DNA of 64,000 nucleotides from NCBI GenBank assembly GCA_963855995.1, contig OY979728.1:5319330-5383329 (forward strand). Reading direction: 5' to 3'. The position numbers and the translations under genes were made by a program. Of the stretch, positions 27,001 through 35,040 are shown in pieces. Numbering within the stretch: the first letter of the stretch is position 1; each line of letters begins with the position of its first letter. Under the pieces are notes generated by a model. The model was not told the origin of the DNA and searched no databases. It saw nothing but the letters and a program-made list of their open reading frames with translations. The stretch is from Muricea muricata. Its lineage: Eukaryota; Cnidaria; Anthozoa; Malacalcyonacea; Plexauridae.

Positions 27001-30000
27001 ACACTTATAATAAAATGTAATCAAATACTGTTTCCCTTCGGCACAGTCAATAAGTGCGAATTATCGCACAAGTCGAATTCCCAGTTCCAGGTGGTGAAAA
27101 AACATTTTAAATAAAACAAGCTATTGATATATTGTAACAAGCTTCATGCGAGTATAAGATTTGTTATGTTGTTCAAACAAGATTAATACAGTCATTAGTC
27201 AAGAACAACATTGTTACAGCCTTGTGTTGTCAACTTTGTAACAATCTTGCTACAACAGGTCAGCATTACAATTGTTAGGGCAACCTTGTAACAAGTTTGG
27301 CATTCCCGTCAAGCTTCTCGCAAGCTGTTCCAAATTTGTGACAACCTAGGCCAAGCACTGAGGTGTAAAAATGCTGAAAAGAACATGCAGTATTGACAGC
27401 TGTGACTGCAACCCTTATAGACTAGAAACCCTTGGCGTGACCAGATTTATAAGTGAGGGGGGGGGGTACAGCAGCGTAGAAAACTATATATAGGTGCGAC
27501 ATGGTATTTGACCAATTCTCGAATGGTAAAGATGAGGTTTCTCTATTGCAGTTGAAAAAGAGTGCTTTGTTGAATTTTAAACGATATGACATTGATGGAC
27601 AGAACGTGCAGCTCTACTTTGATCAGGTAATGCAAAAAATTTACTTTACATCAGCTGTATTTGAGGACGTTTTGAATTAAAATATTAATGCCACAGAATA
27701 TGAGATTTTAAGTCGATTGAGTCATAAGGATAACAGGAAATTAAATTGCAAGAAAATAAAAATTTCGTTGGCGGAAATATTTTCTCAGATGCCCAGTATC
27801 ATCATGTAAAGAAAATATTCTAACATGATTGGTTTACTCGCACCTGGAATAATAATATTTTATTTACCCAACTGGTTGTTGTTAATGTGTTTAGATCAAA
27901 GACATAACCTTCTCGATCGACATACATCAAGACACGCTGGTTAAGAAACTCAAACCTGCCGTCGTCAAAGTCTACGATTATTATGAACCTGGTAAGAATG
28001 AGAATATTTTCTCGGCAATCCAAATTCAGGGTAGCAACTAACGTAAAACGTAATTATCTTTTAAATTACACAGTTTTAAATTATCACTGTTTGTGATACG
28101 TTCTTTTTAGAATATCAACTTCTATAATAATTATATATTTTCCTTTCATTGCTGCAATCTTAACCAATCACAAAACCTGAGTATAGGTTCGAGGGTTCCC
28201 GATACGTTTTGCGGGAAGCGGGGTTATTTTGGTAACGAGAACGGAATGTTTAGGAAAATAGCGAGCGGGATCTGTGAAAGGATTTACAATGGACAATAAA
28301 TATGATATGAGACAGGAATGACTTAGATCAAAGATAGAATTAAGTTAGGATCGGTATTAAATTAGGCTTACCCTGGGATTCGAATTAAGGAAAGTATTGC
28401 AGACTAGTGCAGACTCAAAAATGAAACTTGGCAGAAAATGTGAACTAATAGGTCGATTTAATCTTCCAGAAAATCAGGCAAAAGTGATGTATAAAATTGG
28501 AGAGGCGGAATGCTACGGAGATAGGAGTAAGTACGACAAAGACCAAGGCATACAAACTTAATGCAAATTTAGATAGCATTATAATTAAATTGGACTAATC
28601 GACAGTTCGAGACACAAAACATAATCAGAAAAAATGAAATAATCTTGCATGAAAAAAGGAAAGAAGCCAAGATAAACCTAAATTAAGATTTAAATCTTAA
28701 TCCGAACTAATTGTTGGGTTTTTATCCAAATGTTGGGTTTCTAACATTATTTTTCGGATTATCAGTCTCTGCCCCCATTGAGCATCTCCAGTGATATCTG
28801 GGTTATATTCTTTAGTTCACACCGAGTGCCCAAAATGTATGACTTTGGAAAACGCCCACGACCTGATCAGAGACAAAGTTGGGTGCAATAGTACGGGTAA
28901 GTCATATTATATAATAACTACAGCAAAACACGCAATCTGATTGGTCAATACCCGTGCAGGATGAGACAATCCTGCACGGAAAATTTGAAAGTTGACCTCG
29001 CTTCGCATTTTACGAGCTTGTTACGAGCTTAAAATTGCCGACAAAAAACATTTCAACTTCTGAAATTAGCAGAGAATGAAGACAAAGTCAAATACTAACG
29101 CACAAGGCACAGAAACTATAATCTTTTATGTTGTCAAACTTCTATAATGTCTTGTATACTGGTATTTTTGTTTTGTTTACGCTTTTTGGCACTCGCATAT
29201 TTTTGTTTCAGTTTATGCTGTAGCGATAAAAGTACAACCGTTCGAATCAGCATACAATAGCGCCTGTAAAGAACTAAATTTTATCTATCTGCCAACAATA
29301 CTTTCTTACACACGTACTGCACTTCAATTGCCGGTAATTTTTTAGTTTTTTGTTTACGCAAAAATACAAAATTACAAAATGAAACTAGTATATCTACCAG
29401 TTTTGGCCGTTGATAACATCGGTTTTTTACAACTTCTCCTCTTCGGTTTAGTACCAGTCTATGTTTCTGTTAAAATAATGTATTTTCATCAAGTTTTAGA
29501 CTAAAAGAACAGAAAACAAAAAAGTTATGCGAAAAGTTTTTAAATTGTGTAAATTTTAGCGTACGGTCGAATGCCGACAAAGCTAAAGTTGACGATTCTT
29601 GGGAGAATTGCGTACTTCATCAATGGTTTAAAAAGTGTTAACCGTTGTTTTATTGTAGTTATTTTATAAAACAATTACTAAATGGTTTTCCGTGCAGGAT
29701 AGCGTGATCCATGCACTTGGGATGTTGCTCGACTTTCGGAAAGGGTAAAAATACACTCGCCTGAGGCTCGTGTATTTTACGCTTTCCGAAACTCTCGCAA
29801 CATCCCGCGTGCATGGATCACGCTATCCTGCACGGAAAACCATTCAGTAATCCTTTATTGGCTTTTTAGAACTAGTATAGGGCATGCATGTATAAAATAG
29901 GCACGCTATGCGTACATGTATCTGTGAAAAAAGGTACGCTGCGCGTACAGGTAGCTACGCACAGCATAAATATGTAGTAGAATGATTGCAATAAATATTG

Positions 30001-32044
30001 AAATAAATAGTCCAATGTGTTTGAAATGATTACTGTATAATATAAACTTTTTAATAAAAACGTGTGAAATGATTATAACATAAAATTTTGATAACAGTAT
30101 CATTTCAGAGGTAAACACTTGAAATATTTTAACATTTATCACAATTGTTGGAACCAAATTTGCATGGATATTAATGGCTATTAATTGTTATCTTTAAAAA
30201 TTGATATAAAAATGCATGTCGAGTATACAATGCATAAATCAAATAACTTTAGTTTTACAAATATGGTTTACTACAGATTGTATAAAAAAAGTAGACCCTT
30301 TGGAATGCTTTTTCAAATTAATACATGCGTAGAAATGCATGATTGTATACACATGGGACAAGTTAGAATAACTTCAGCAAACAAAACAGGCTGTACAAAA
30401 ATGTGAATTTGTAATTCATCATATTGTTTAAGATATTCAAGGTGTATTCCAAATTAGAACGAATTAAATCTGTCAAGTGACCTTCAAATCAAGTCATTCT
30501 GAAGTCTGAACTATCAAATTAATGCAACAGATTGCAGCAGATTAACTGGTGATCAATTTAACATCAATCACTCATCCAAAATTAGCTTTGTCTCATATGA
30601 ATATATTTTTGTTTCAATGCAATTGCTGGTGATTCAGATTTAACAAATAAGGCAACTCAAGCTGATATTACTACCCAAGGGAAAATGTCGGCCTATTATT
30701 CAGACTTCAGATCTAAGCATTAATAGACTTTGAGCATGAGTACTACTAAGTGATGGCACACGGTCCTATACATGATATATACATTTAAAATTAAATAAGA
30801 GAAAAAGTACTCAAATTGTTGAAGTGACTGACTATTCAAAAGAACAAGAAGTTCAAGAAATTATATACAAGCATAAGGTGTGTACCAAATAAGTGCAATC
30901 ACAGACAAATACTAGATAATGCAAGTGTACACTGCAAGCACAACTAGTGAAACTGACACACAATGCACATAATGAAAACAACACTTGCCCATCCATCAAA
31001 ACATACAGTATACTCAAAACCGTTTTAAACAAGTTAACTGGACTCCTAAAAATTACGTACATGTTGTTGTACCTTTATTATCATTGTATCAATGTCACTG
31101 CTTCTGTCAAATCGGTTTGTTGACTGTTGTAAACAGATGGACAATCGAACCGATGCAATATTTCCCCAGTTATCGAACCATCATCTTGCTCAGACATATT
31201 TACAATAGAAATAGAATATCCAGTCACGCTTCGAAAAGTCTTCAGTTCAATAAACCTAAGCAGTCGTTGTCCTGTTAGGCTTAATTCTTCACTCTTTAAC
31301 AGTCTTGGCACACGCCATTTTGGAATTTGGAATATCACTCCAGTTAAACATACTATGGTCTGAATGGTCACTAAGTAATACGTCTTTTAATGTTATGTTC
31401 TCGACTATTGGCTATTTTTAACTTACGCATTCGGTGATTGGCTACAAGCTAACAGCTAACAGCACGCACACGATAACAATATATCTGCATTCGCAGATAC
31501 AATAAATAGATTTTTATTGTCAGTCATGTGAAATTCGCATAATATAAACCCGGCTGTGGTCGAAAGGCCATTAGATTCAATTTAAAAATAGAGCCTGATA
31601 CTCAGGATAGTGCAAGTTACAATGTAAGTGTAATGATAGCTGTTGCCTAACTATAAGTCATTATGTATATATAATGGTGTACAAATAAGGTATGAGTAAA
31701 TTTGATTGTTAAAATTTTAACTGCTAGTTTCTATAATTTTAGTTACCCGCATGAAATCAATGGAAGGCATGCTGAAGGTCATCAAAGCATTTTCAAATTA
31801 CACCAAAGAACAAAGAAAACGTATCATGAAAAAACAATTTGAATACCAAATACCAGACTTCTGTCCATGCGAAGAAATCTACGACTCGCAAAGGGCCATT
31901 ATGATTGGAGAAGGTAGTTACTTTAAAGAAGACGGACTTAAAACAACGATTGTGTTGAATTCTGGGACGACAATTCTCAAGTACACTGGAAAATCGATGA
32001 AACCACAGATTGGAAGGATGAAGGAACAACTCAGTTATTGTTAA
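2006..32044 (+). CDS. thioester-containing protein, A2M/CD109/C3 superfamily, multi-exon
   Basis: Secreted host-defence protein of the alpha-2-macroglobulin/complement family, expected to trap proteases or tag surfaces through an internal thioester. Exons with GT-AG borders and matching phases: 2119-2272, 2397-2449, 2543-2560, 2901-3029, 3362-3401, 3571-3655, 4484-4586, 4902-5129, 5719-5892, 6313-6450, 7041-7118, 8312-8671, 8962-9111, 9414-9563, 15303-15399, 15875-16100, 16942-17170, 18082-18309, 19074-19125, 19214-19297, 19848-20024, 20115-20196, 20855-21011, 21354-21428, 22372-22531, 22600-22823, 23025-23261, 24825-24961, 26624-26711, 27552-27626, 27895-27991, 28470-28526, 28816-28896, 31743-32044. 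Together they give about 1,570 codons, close to the usual family length. Landmarks in order: [59 protein letters not shown], then a Cys-rich netrin-like end. No anaphylatoxin cysteine cluster is visible. Exon 1 at 2006-2053 is tentative. All exons are open, so the gene looks intact. Confidence 0.93.
2119..5892 (+). CDS. TEP exons for MG1 (end) to MG4
   Basis: The first exon reads into [15 protein letters not shown], the hallmark start of MG2. It is followed by [12 protein letters not shown] (2397-2449), an 18-nt microexon (LETVQV, 2543-2560) and an exon with IKQWNN and EPVLGTY (2901-3029). MG3 starts with [12 protein letters not shown] (3571-3655) and continues with [10 protein letters not shown] (4484-4586). 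MG4 carries [11 protein letters not shown], then VMRPDGSPA (4902-5129 and 5719-5892). Every junction keeps frame. The order and spacing match A2M/CD109 proteins. Introns here contain a large inverted repeat (3812-4200) and an A/C-rich low-complexity tract (about 4262-4440). Confidence 0.92.
2543..2560 (+). CDS. 18-nt microexon of the TEP
   Basis: Six codons, LETVQV, sit between a strong acceptor (T-run followed by AG at 2541-2542) and a consensus donor GTAAGC at 2561. The exon is phase 0 on both sides. With it, the joined MG2 text reads ...[22 protein letters not shown]..., which restores the strand expected before the conserved QW. Skipping it would keep the frame but remove six residues. 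Confidence 0.75.
3812..4200. repeat. 389-bp inverted-repeat (foldback) element in a TEP intron
   Basis: The two halves are imperfect reverse complements: the left begins ATGGACCATTCCCC, and the right ends GGGGAATGGTCTATT. The arms meet around 3990-4020. Related half-copies occur near 36360-36520 and 47910-48030 (shared motifs around the flow TTTCCGT...ATTTTACTAATTTT). MITE-like. Confidence 0.7.
4262..4440. repeat. A/C-rich low-complexity tract
   Basis: Irregular repeats of ACAACCATC/CACAATCAC-type units in the intron before exon 4484-4586. Confidence 0.6.
6056..6083. repeat. (CA)n microsatellite
   Basis: About 12 CA dinucleotides in the intron after exon 5719-5892. Confidence 0.85.
6313..8671 (+). 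CDS. TEP exons for MG5 and the MG5/MG6 border
   Basis: Exon 6313-6450 holds [11 protein letters not shown], a standard MG5 motif. Exon 7041-7118 gives [11 protein letters not shown] and ends in FHYT. Exon 8312-8671 (120 codons) starts MCKGNIV, has an unusual Asn/Thr/Ser-rich insert of about 70 residues with possible N-glycosylation sites, and then returns to the family pattern with [17 protein letters not shown] and [11 protein letters not shown]. Frames join without gaps. The long insert inside this exon is not typical of A2M and may be lineage-specific. Confidence 0.9.
6800..7000. repeat. ATC/CAT-rich low-complexity tract
   Basis: Repeated CATCAT, CACCAC and CATTATT units directly upstream of exon 7041. 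The long minus-strand open frames here are products of this composition, not genes. Confidence 0.6.
7232..7429. repeat. inverted repeat resembling Penelope-type terminal ends
   Basis: The arms share ATTTTATTATCTATTTG / CAAATAGATAATAAAAT and a block GGTTTCC...GGAGACCGAAACG in opposite orientations. Each arm, read outward, has a helix-forming pair followed by GAAACG, the order of helix II and the GAAA box of hammerhead ribozymes. The CTGATGA box is degenerate. Confidence 0.6.
8962..16100 (+). CDS. TEP exons for MG6 and the bait/linker region
   Basis: Exon 8962-9111 has [15 protein letters not shown], the classic end of the first MG6 half. Exon 9414-9563 includes YDDASEAF and basic residues. 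After a 5.7-kb intron invaded by retroelements, exon 15303-15399 gives [13 protein letters not shown] and [11 protein letters not shown]. Exon 15875-16100 adds a Gly/Arg/Lys-rich stretch with [13 protein letters not shown] and repeated KK/KR before EFPETWLW. The bait is therefore strongly polybasic and has no anaphylatoxin-like cluster of cysteines. Trypsin-like or furin-like cleavage is plausible (inference). Confidence 0.9.
10640..11640 (-). mobile_element. Penelope-like element fragment, GIY-YIG end
   Basis: On the minus strand near 11246-10703, broken frames give [28 protein letters not shown], then (other frame) [40 protein letters not shown] and [12 protein letters not shown]. These match the C-terminal GIY-YIG endonuclease and Cys-rich end of Penelope-like retroelements. 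Frameshifts show decay. Downstream on the same strand (about 10680-10640) a hammerhead-like CTGATGATCGC...GCGTGAAAC occurs. Confidence 0.8.
11687..12056. mobile_element. foldback DNA element with 8-bp target duplication
   Basis: The ends AAAGAGTAGAGACTACAAAG and its reverse complement frame about 370 bp; inner copies of TGTTTAGGG(C/T)ACTGGCT and CATGACGA also mirror. It is flanked by the direct repeat GCCAGAAG (11679-11686 and 12057-12064). An 8-bp duplication suggests hAT mobilisation. It sits inside the terminal motif of a Penelope-like copy. Confidence 0.75.
12062..12590 (-). mobile_element. Penelope-like element fragment, second inverted copy
   Basis: The minus strand repeats the GIY-YIG end: [20 protein letters not shown] and [14 protein letters not shown] near 12500-12377, continuing to 12114 in broken frames. 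About 430 bp (12062-12520) are the inverse of the plus-strand segment 13680-14100, so the two form the arms of a large inverted structure. Confidence 0.75.
12585..12786. repeat. palindromic MITE, copy 1
   Basis: Ends AGAGAGTTTAAGCAAG and CTTGCTTAAGCTCTCT are inverted; the centre has GATGGCGTCAGCCGTTCT and its mirror. A second, partly deleted copy is at about 16139-16330. Confidence 0.75.
12890..14150 (+). mobile_element. Penelope-like retroelement, 5'-truncated and decayed
   Basis: In broken plus-strand frames: near 12990-13250, [33 protein letters not shown] and [14 protein letters not shown], which follow the reverse-transcriptase/thumb region of these elements. Near 13500-13980: [33 protein letters not shown], then [40 protein letters not shown] and KCRHRNK. 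That is the GIY-YIG endonuclease and Cys end. Stops and shifts interrupt it. It ends with a hammerhead-like motif at about 14081-14110. Confidence 0.85.
14081..14112 (+). ncRNA. hammerhead-ribozyme-like motif at the Penelope-like element end
   Basis: CCTGATGATCGCCTTCTGGCGTGAAAC-type arrangement: the CUGAUGA box, a four-pair helix CGCC/GGCG with loop UUCU, then UGAAAC. Penelope-like elements are known to carry minimal hammerheads. A U/U mismatch closes helix II, so activity is uncertain. Confidence 0.5.
16139..16330. repeat. palindromic MITE, copy 2 (partial)
   Basis: Same family as 12585-12786, with GATGGCGTCAGCCGTTCTTG shared exactly, in the intron after exon 15875-16100. Its right terminus is missing, replaced by a segment related to the mariner-like repeat at 21479. 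Confidence 0.7.
16942..19297 (+). CDS. TEP exons for MG7 and first CUB part
   Basis: Exon 16942-17170 translates in the carried frame to [18 protein letters not shown] and then [16 protein letters not shown], a signature of the family. Exon 18082-18309 completes MG7. Exon 19074-19125 gives [17 protein letters not shown], and 19214-19297 gives [16 protein letters not shown], the CUB segment leading to the thioester domain. The intron before 18082 holds a foldback element near 17510-17730; the one before 19074 holds a 100-bp inverted repeat near 18893-18995. Confidence 0.92.
17510..17730. repeat. foldback MITE, family also at 36998-37232
   Basis: Arms share AGGGCCTCC / AAAGGCTG and AATATAGTTGGAAAATTTTCC with a mirrored TTGGAAAATTTGGTCATGTG-like right arm. 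The second copy at 36998-37232 has the same order with better conserved ends (CCTCGTTCCCAG ... GGGAACGAGG). Confidence 0.65.
18893..18995. repeat. short inverted repeat
   Basis: TTAGATTACGAGCTCGAAAT and its reverse complement bracket about 100 bp with ATGATAGTTGA / TCAATTATCA in the middle; hairpin MITE. Confidence 0.65.
19340..19800. repeat. minisatellite, about five units of about 100 bp
   Basis: Units share TGTGAGCTACCTTAAA, TGTACAGAACTCACTGCT and GTTAGATCATG. The array fills the intron just before the thioester exon (19848). Units are diverged and the array ends about 50 bp before the acceptor. Confidence 0.75.
19848..23261 (+). CDS. TEP thioester domain and second CUB part
   Basis: Exon 19848-20024 encodes [10 protein letters not shown]; the thioester Cys and Gln lie within 19904-19918. 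It is followed by [19 protein letters not shown] (20115-20196), [16 protein letters not shown] and the region at 20979-21011. Exon 21354-21428 has [19 protein letters not shown]; 22372-22531, 22600-22823 and 23025-23261 carry [23 protein letters not shown] and ALQALAEFA. At the position where C3 has its catalytic His, this protein has Asn (AAC at 20997-20999), as in A2M. The W that usually precedes LTAFV is Met here (codon split by the 20196/20855 intron). Confidence 0.95.
21479..21716. mobile_element. mariner-like MITE with TA duplication
   Basis: Terminal CACAGCAAAAAACG is mirrored by CGTTTTTTTGCTGTG, flanked by TA on each side; inner blocks TGAACAATGTTGTGCTGCCC also mirror. Related fragments near 16340-16425, 18600-18680, 27160-27350 and 52340-52480. 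Confidence 0.7.
24825..27991 (+). CDS. TEP receptor-binding domain (MG8)
   Basis: Exons 24825-24961, 26624-26711, 27552-27626 and 27895-27991 join in frame. They read [11 protein letters not shown] and LTLDITAK, then [14 protein letters not shown], then [16 protein letters not shown], then [13 protein letters not shown], the standard order for the A2M receptor-binding/MG8 domain. The intron between 24961 and 26624 contains the 1,087-bp foldback element at 25089-26175. Confidence 0.93.
25089..26175. mobile_element. 1,087-bp long-TIR DNA element with 10-bp target duplication
   Basis: The left terminus GGGTCGGGATAAAATGCTGG is mirrored by the right terminus ending GTTTTATCCCGACCC; inverted repeats run about 216 bp (left, with an extra internal repeat) and 199 bp (right). 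The direct repeat ATCGCCAATC flanks it (25079-25088, 26176-26185). The same flanking repeat occurs unoccupied near 22970-23010, giving an empty-site comparison. Long TIRs and a 9-11-bp duplication fit a Mutator-like (MULE) element. It carries an open frame at 25463-25978. Confidence 0.8.
25463..25978 (+). CDS. open frame inside the long-TIR element, unknown product
   Basis: About 171 codons stay open (no ATG near the beginning; the segment from 25589 is 129 codons). The middle has a hydrophobic stretch ([12 protein letters not shown]) followed by basic residues RKRKKTVK, then a mixed region with [23 protein letters not shown] and [12 protein letters not shown]. It fills the space between the inverted repeats and stops at the right one. 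I do not recognise it; it could be an exon of a captured gene, a decayed transposase part, or chance. Confidence 0.3.
   Translation, partial: QYPYGIFVLKSNKVIVWDIIQLWYFLSKTTGKFRTSKIITRILSVSLLRLSFYACFLLFLLTWSLELSRKRKKTVKSSFETSFEQKKIKACPLSVSQNTALEHLHKDFAGGIPVYYKESFSNNAVNACALYPFSTFALIRDRVNKHFTVCYAKQNHQNRKTSYLMDKKVKC
28470..32044 (+). CDS. TEP C-terminal netrin-like (C345C) module
   Basis: Exon 28470-28526 ends in EAECYGDR, and 28816-28896 gives TECPKCMTL and VGCNSTG. Exon 31743-32044 continues in phase with [32 protein letters not shown] and ends RMKEQLSYC then TAA. The Cys spacing, the CPC motif and the terminal Cys resemble C345C/NTR domains of C3, C4 and C5, which A2M and CD109 usually lack. 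The domain call is by eye; a profile search against NTR would settle it. Confidence 0.75.
28900..28995. repeat. short inverted repeat with CCGTGCAGGAT ends
   Basis: CCGTGCAGGATGAGACAATCCTGCACGG forms a tight hairpin. The same CCGTGCAGGAT terminus recurs in the hairpin at 29681-29848. Confidence 0.6.
29212..29333 (+). CDS. possible alternative NTR exon of the TEP
   Basis: Between the donor at 28897 and the last exon lies a second exon-like segment with a good acceptor (TTTGTTTCAG) and a GTAATT donor. In the frame left by 28896 it reads [20 protein letters not shown], which looks like the first strands of an NTR fold. Its end phase does not fit the 31743 exon, though an internal GTACTG at 29314 would. 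Read through, it stops three codons later. It may be an alternative terminal exon. Confidence 0.4.
29681..29848. repeat. 168-bp hairpin MITE
   Basis: AATGGTTTTCCGTGCAGGAT begins, and the reverse complement ends, a nearly perfect palindrome with GCGTGATCCATGCA and TTTCGGAAAG inside. It lies in the intron between the two NTR exon candidates. Confidence 0.75.
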
Positions 32045-32334
32045 GGAAAAAAGTCAATCACGCCAAAGATAAAAATACAATACTTCATTAATTGTTTTTG
32101 TAGTCTAAATGTTAGTTTGCCATGATCCGTATGATCTTTTCTGTACTAATTATTATTCAGTGAATTACAAATTTATTTCTGCATGGTAACATGTTGATGT
32201 TTTGATTTTATGACAAGCATTTTAAATAGCCAGGTTTTGAAACCAGCAAACTTAGCAAAGCCGCTGATGAATTTTTGATAACATGCTTAGTAATACTAAA
32301 GGTTAAGACATTTATAGGCATCCGCTATCTTGAA

Positions 32335-32340
32335 AATAAA
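32335..32340 (+). terminator. candidate polyadenylation signal of the TEP
   Basis: AATAAA lies 291 bases after the stop codon, the first clear canonical hexamer in the 3' flank. Not tested by transcript data. Confidence 0.35.
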
Positions 32341-32573
32341 AAATGCATGACGTCACAAGCAGGGAATAAGCAAATAGCAAATATGTTCTATACTGATTAA
32401 ATCCACCCAGATTTGCACATAATTACATACTTCTTAGATAAATGCAAAGTGTTCAAGATTGGGTTTGAACAGTTTACCCTGTTTGTAACTTCACGATCAT
32501 TGAAATATACCTAATTTATCTCATAAAATAAAGAATAAAACATAATCCGACGGCTAGCATCTTGAAACCCAGG

Positions 32574-32736
32574 CAGTGGCGGCGCCAGCGCGATAAGTGA
32601 GGGGGACATATTCATATATTCGTGTTCTGCACAATTAATTTCTTTTGAAATCGAATCGACTTCAAAAGAAATTAATTGTTCAGAACACGAATATATGAAT
32701 ATGTCCCCCTCACTTATCGCGCTGGCGCCGCTACTG
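32574..32736. mobile_element. hAT-like hairpin element with perfect 8-bp duplication
   Basis: Begins CAGTGGCGGCGCCAGCGCGA and ends with its near-complete mirror TCGCGCTGGCGCCGCTACTG. It is flanked by AACCCAGG on both sides (32566-32573, 32737-32744). Arms pair almost perfectly across about 75 bp each. CAG-ends plus an 8-bp duplication are typical of hAT non-autonomous elements. Diverged relatives near 52860-53120 and 62517-62808. Confidence 0.85.
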
Positions 32737-33557
32737 AACCCAGGATACGGAAGAAAACAATTAAGACAAAAAATGAGTTTGTGATATTTTGATTTCATTA
32801 CAAAAATCATCATCACAGAGACTGAAGTTACAATATAGTACATGGTCTGAGTTACTAGGCTGTGAAAAGGCCAAATTTTAGGTCCAGCATCTTCGTATTC
32901 CCTACCTTGTTAGACAAGGACAAAATTCAGTCAAGAATGCCAAAGGAAACTACAGCGTAATGAAATGTTTCAGTTAATTTTATTGTCATTTACAGCACCA
33001 AAAAACTATCGTATTTCATGTCTAATAAAGACAAAATTCCTAACTTATCTAAGTCTAAAGTTGTATATAAAGTAACTTGTTCCGGCTGTTGTGAATCCTG
33101 CATTGGCTAAAACCAAATGATGCCTACAGAAACAACTTTCCGAACGTAACAAACTCAACATATCATCAGCTAACATCATGCATGTGATGACAGCATAACT
33201 CCTACAGACACCCCTACTGTGCATTCACCTCGAACCTAATGTGTGACAATGTAAAAATCCTTCAATACGCAAACCCTACCGCAACTAACTTTCTCTTATT
33301 CTTTGAAGCTCTATACACAAAGTTCTTCTTTCATCTTCTCTTAATTCTGGTCTCAAAACTAGCAAAGAGCTTATCCTGTCGTCTTAATCCTTTTCTTACA
33401 CTTTCCTGCACTTTTTCACTGCCCAGTAATTAGACTCTTACCGACAAATTCCTTTGTAATGATGACATGTGATAATTTTTGTACACAAGATCGTGTATTT
33501 TATTGTAACTTTAGTCTGTCTGATGATGATTTTGTAATAAAATCAAATTATCTCAAA

Positions 33558-34318
33558 TTCATGCCCCGTCTACACGTATCCGGATTCGTTTGTATCCGCA
33601 AACATTTTGTTGCGGATTCAAAAGTTTACGCGTCCACACGTATCCGGATTCGTTGCGTTTTCGACCGTCCACACGTATCTGCGAAAACGATACGAATCCG
33701 ATTCGAACTCGTTAGAACTGCTTAGAGAGCATGCGCTGTCAGAAATAACGAGCTCGCGATGTCGTTTGCTCCTTGCTATTTCAACACGTGTCAGCAAATT
33801 TTGTTTATGTTTGAAAGTAAACATGTCAAATTCAACCGAAAATCTAATAAATCTAAGTCTACAAATAAAAAAAGTCAGGCTGAGCCATTTGTATGGACGG
33901 ATGATGAAGTGGACCTTCTATTAAGCGTCGTATTAGAATACAAAGTCTCGAGGACGTCAGAAAATGTTGATTGGGAGACGTGTCAGTCGAAGTATTCTGA
34001 CATTTTAGAGCTTTTTCATGCACAGTATCCATCTCGAGTATCGCGCGAGTATATTGGTAATTGTGACTGGATTCTACAGTTTAGCATGAGAAGATATCGA
34101 ATTTCATCGATTTACGTCATCGTTTTCAAATCGTTGCGGTTACAGTGCATCCACACGTATCCGGATTCGTTGCGTTTTCAAAAGTTTCCACTCTGGAGAG
34201 CGTTTTGAAAAGTTTGCGGTTACGGTGTGCGTTTTCGCCGGATACGTGTGGACGATAAGCGTAACCGCAACAAAATGTTTGCGGATACAAACGAATCCGG
34301 ATACGTGTGGACGGGGCC
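33558..34318 (+). mobile_element. small DNA element carrying a Myb/SANT-like domain
   Basis: Terminal inverted repeats: GCCCCGTCTACACGTATCCG at the left and CGGATACGTGTGGACGGGGC at the right, with the GGATTCG/CACACGTATCC block repeated internally. A possible 3-bp duplication TCA flanks it. Between the repeats a plus-strand frame encodes a Myb/SANT-like domain. Non-autonomous in this copy, as no transposase is visible. Confidence 0.75.
33822..34070 (+). CDS. Myb/SANT-like DNA-binding domain fragment
   Basis: In the frame opened by an ATG at 33759 (or a later one near 33822), SKSTNKKSQAEPFVWTDDEV is followed by LLLSVVLEYKVSRTSENVDW and ETCQSKYSDILELFHAQYPS. The Trp spacing and the WTDDEV...NVDWE...KY pattern match Myb/SANT-like domains common in invertebrate transposon-linked proteins. 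The frame then runs into the right terminal repeat and stops at 34208, so the protein is truncated. Confidence 0.6.
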
Positions 34319-34789
34319 TCATTCTCGCCTTGTTTTAATCCGTATTCTGGGGTATGTTTCGGATTTGGTTTATTTCTTGAAATTGCCGGCTGGTATTGGT
34401 CTTTTTTATGATTTTATCTCATGAAGGGTCAATAAAACAAGATAGCAAATTGCTAGTGTCATTAATGCCCTAGTTTAGAATTACTATGTGTTTATTGATA
34501 TATAAGCTCAAAAAGAAAATATAGTGCCATTAGCTTTTTAACAACAGATCTCTCTCAATGGACACTTCTTGAAAACAGTAAACTTACTATGGCCTTGTGT
34601 TATGTATTTACATAAAGAATACATTTATTCTACACATGTGTTTGTTGCATTTCTGCAAAGAAATTTAATTAAATCCCTTAATTAGTAAAATTATTTCACT
34701 CAGATTCAAAACATTGAAAACTTAAACTGCTGGCCAAAACAGTGTAATTTTGTTATTAATTAGTGTATTAACTTTTCCTAATTTTTTCA

Positions 34790-35040
34790 AATTAGCACCA
34801 TTCTACTGTCGCTGATGTGATATCGACACTTAACAAAGCCTTGAGCGAACTTCACAACTGTTGCGTAGCAAACGAACTAACCCTGCATCCTGGAAAAAGT
34901 GAAGCGGATGCTTCTCTCAAGAGAACGGATAGAGAGGCTACTTGCCCCATTAGTCCTCGGAGATCGTGCAAGTTATTTAATGAGCAAAGAAGACGTGACT
35001 TCTCTGGATTGTTATCGATGAGAAGTTGAGAGCCTCAGTT
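34790..35040 (+). mobile_element. LINE reverse-transcriptase fragment
   Basis: STLNKALSELHNCCVANELT followed by LHPGKSEA, then in a shifted frame LLAPLVLGDRASYL and VESLSWKDNI. This is the stretch after the catalytic motif of jockey/CR1-type reverse transcriptases. Broken and short. Confidence 0.7.

Larger units (their letters stand above)
32045..34800. other. intergenic stretch after the TEP
   Basis: Contains the polyadenylation candidate, the hAT-like hairpin at 32574-32736 and the Myb/SANT-bearing element at 33558-34318. The rest is AT-rich with no exon I can support. Confidence 0.6.
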
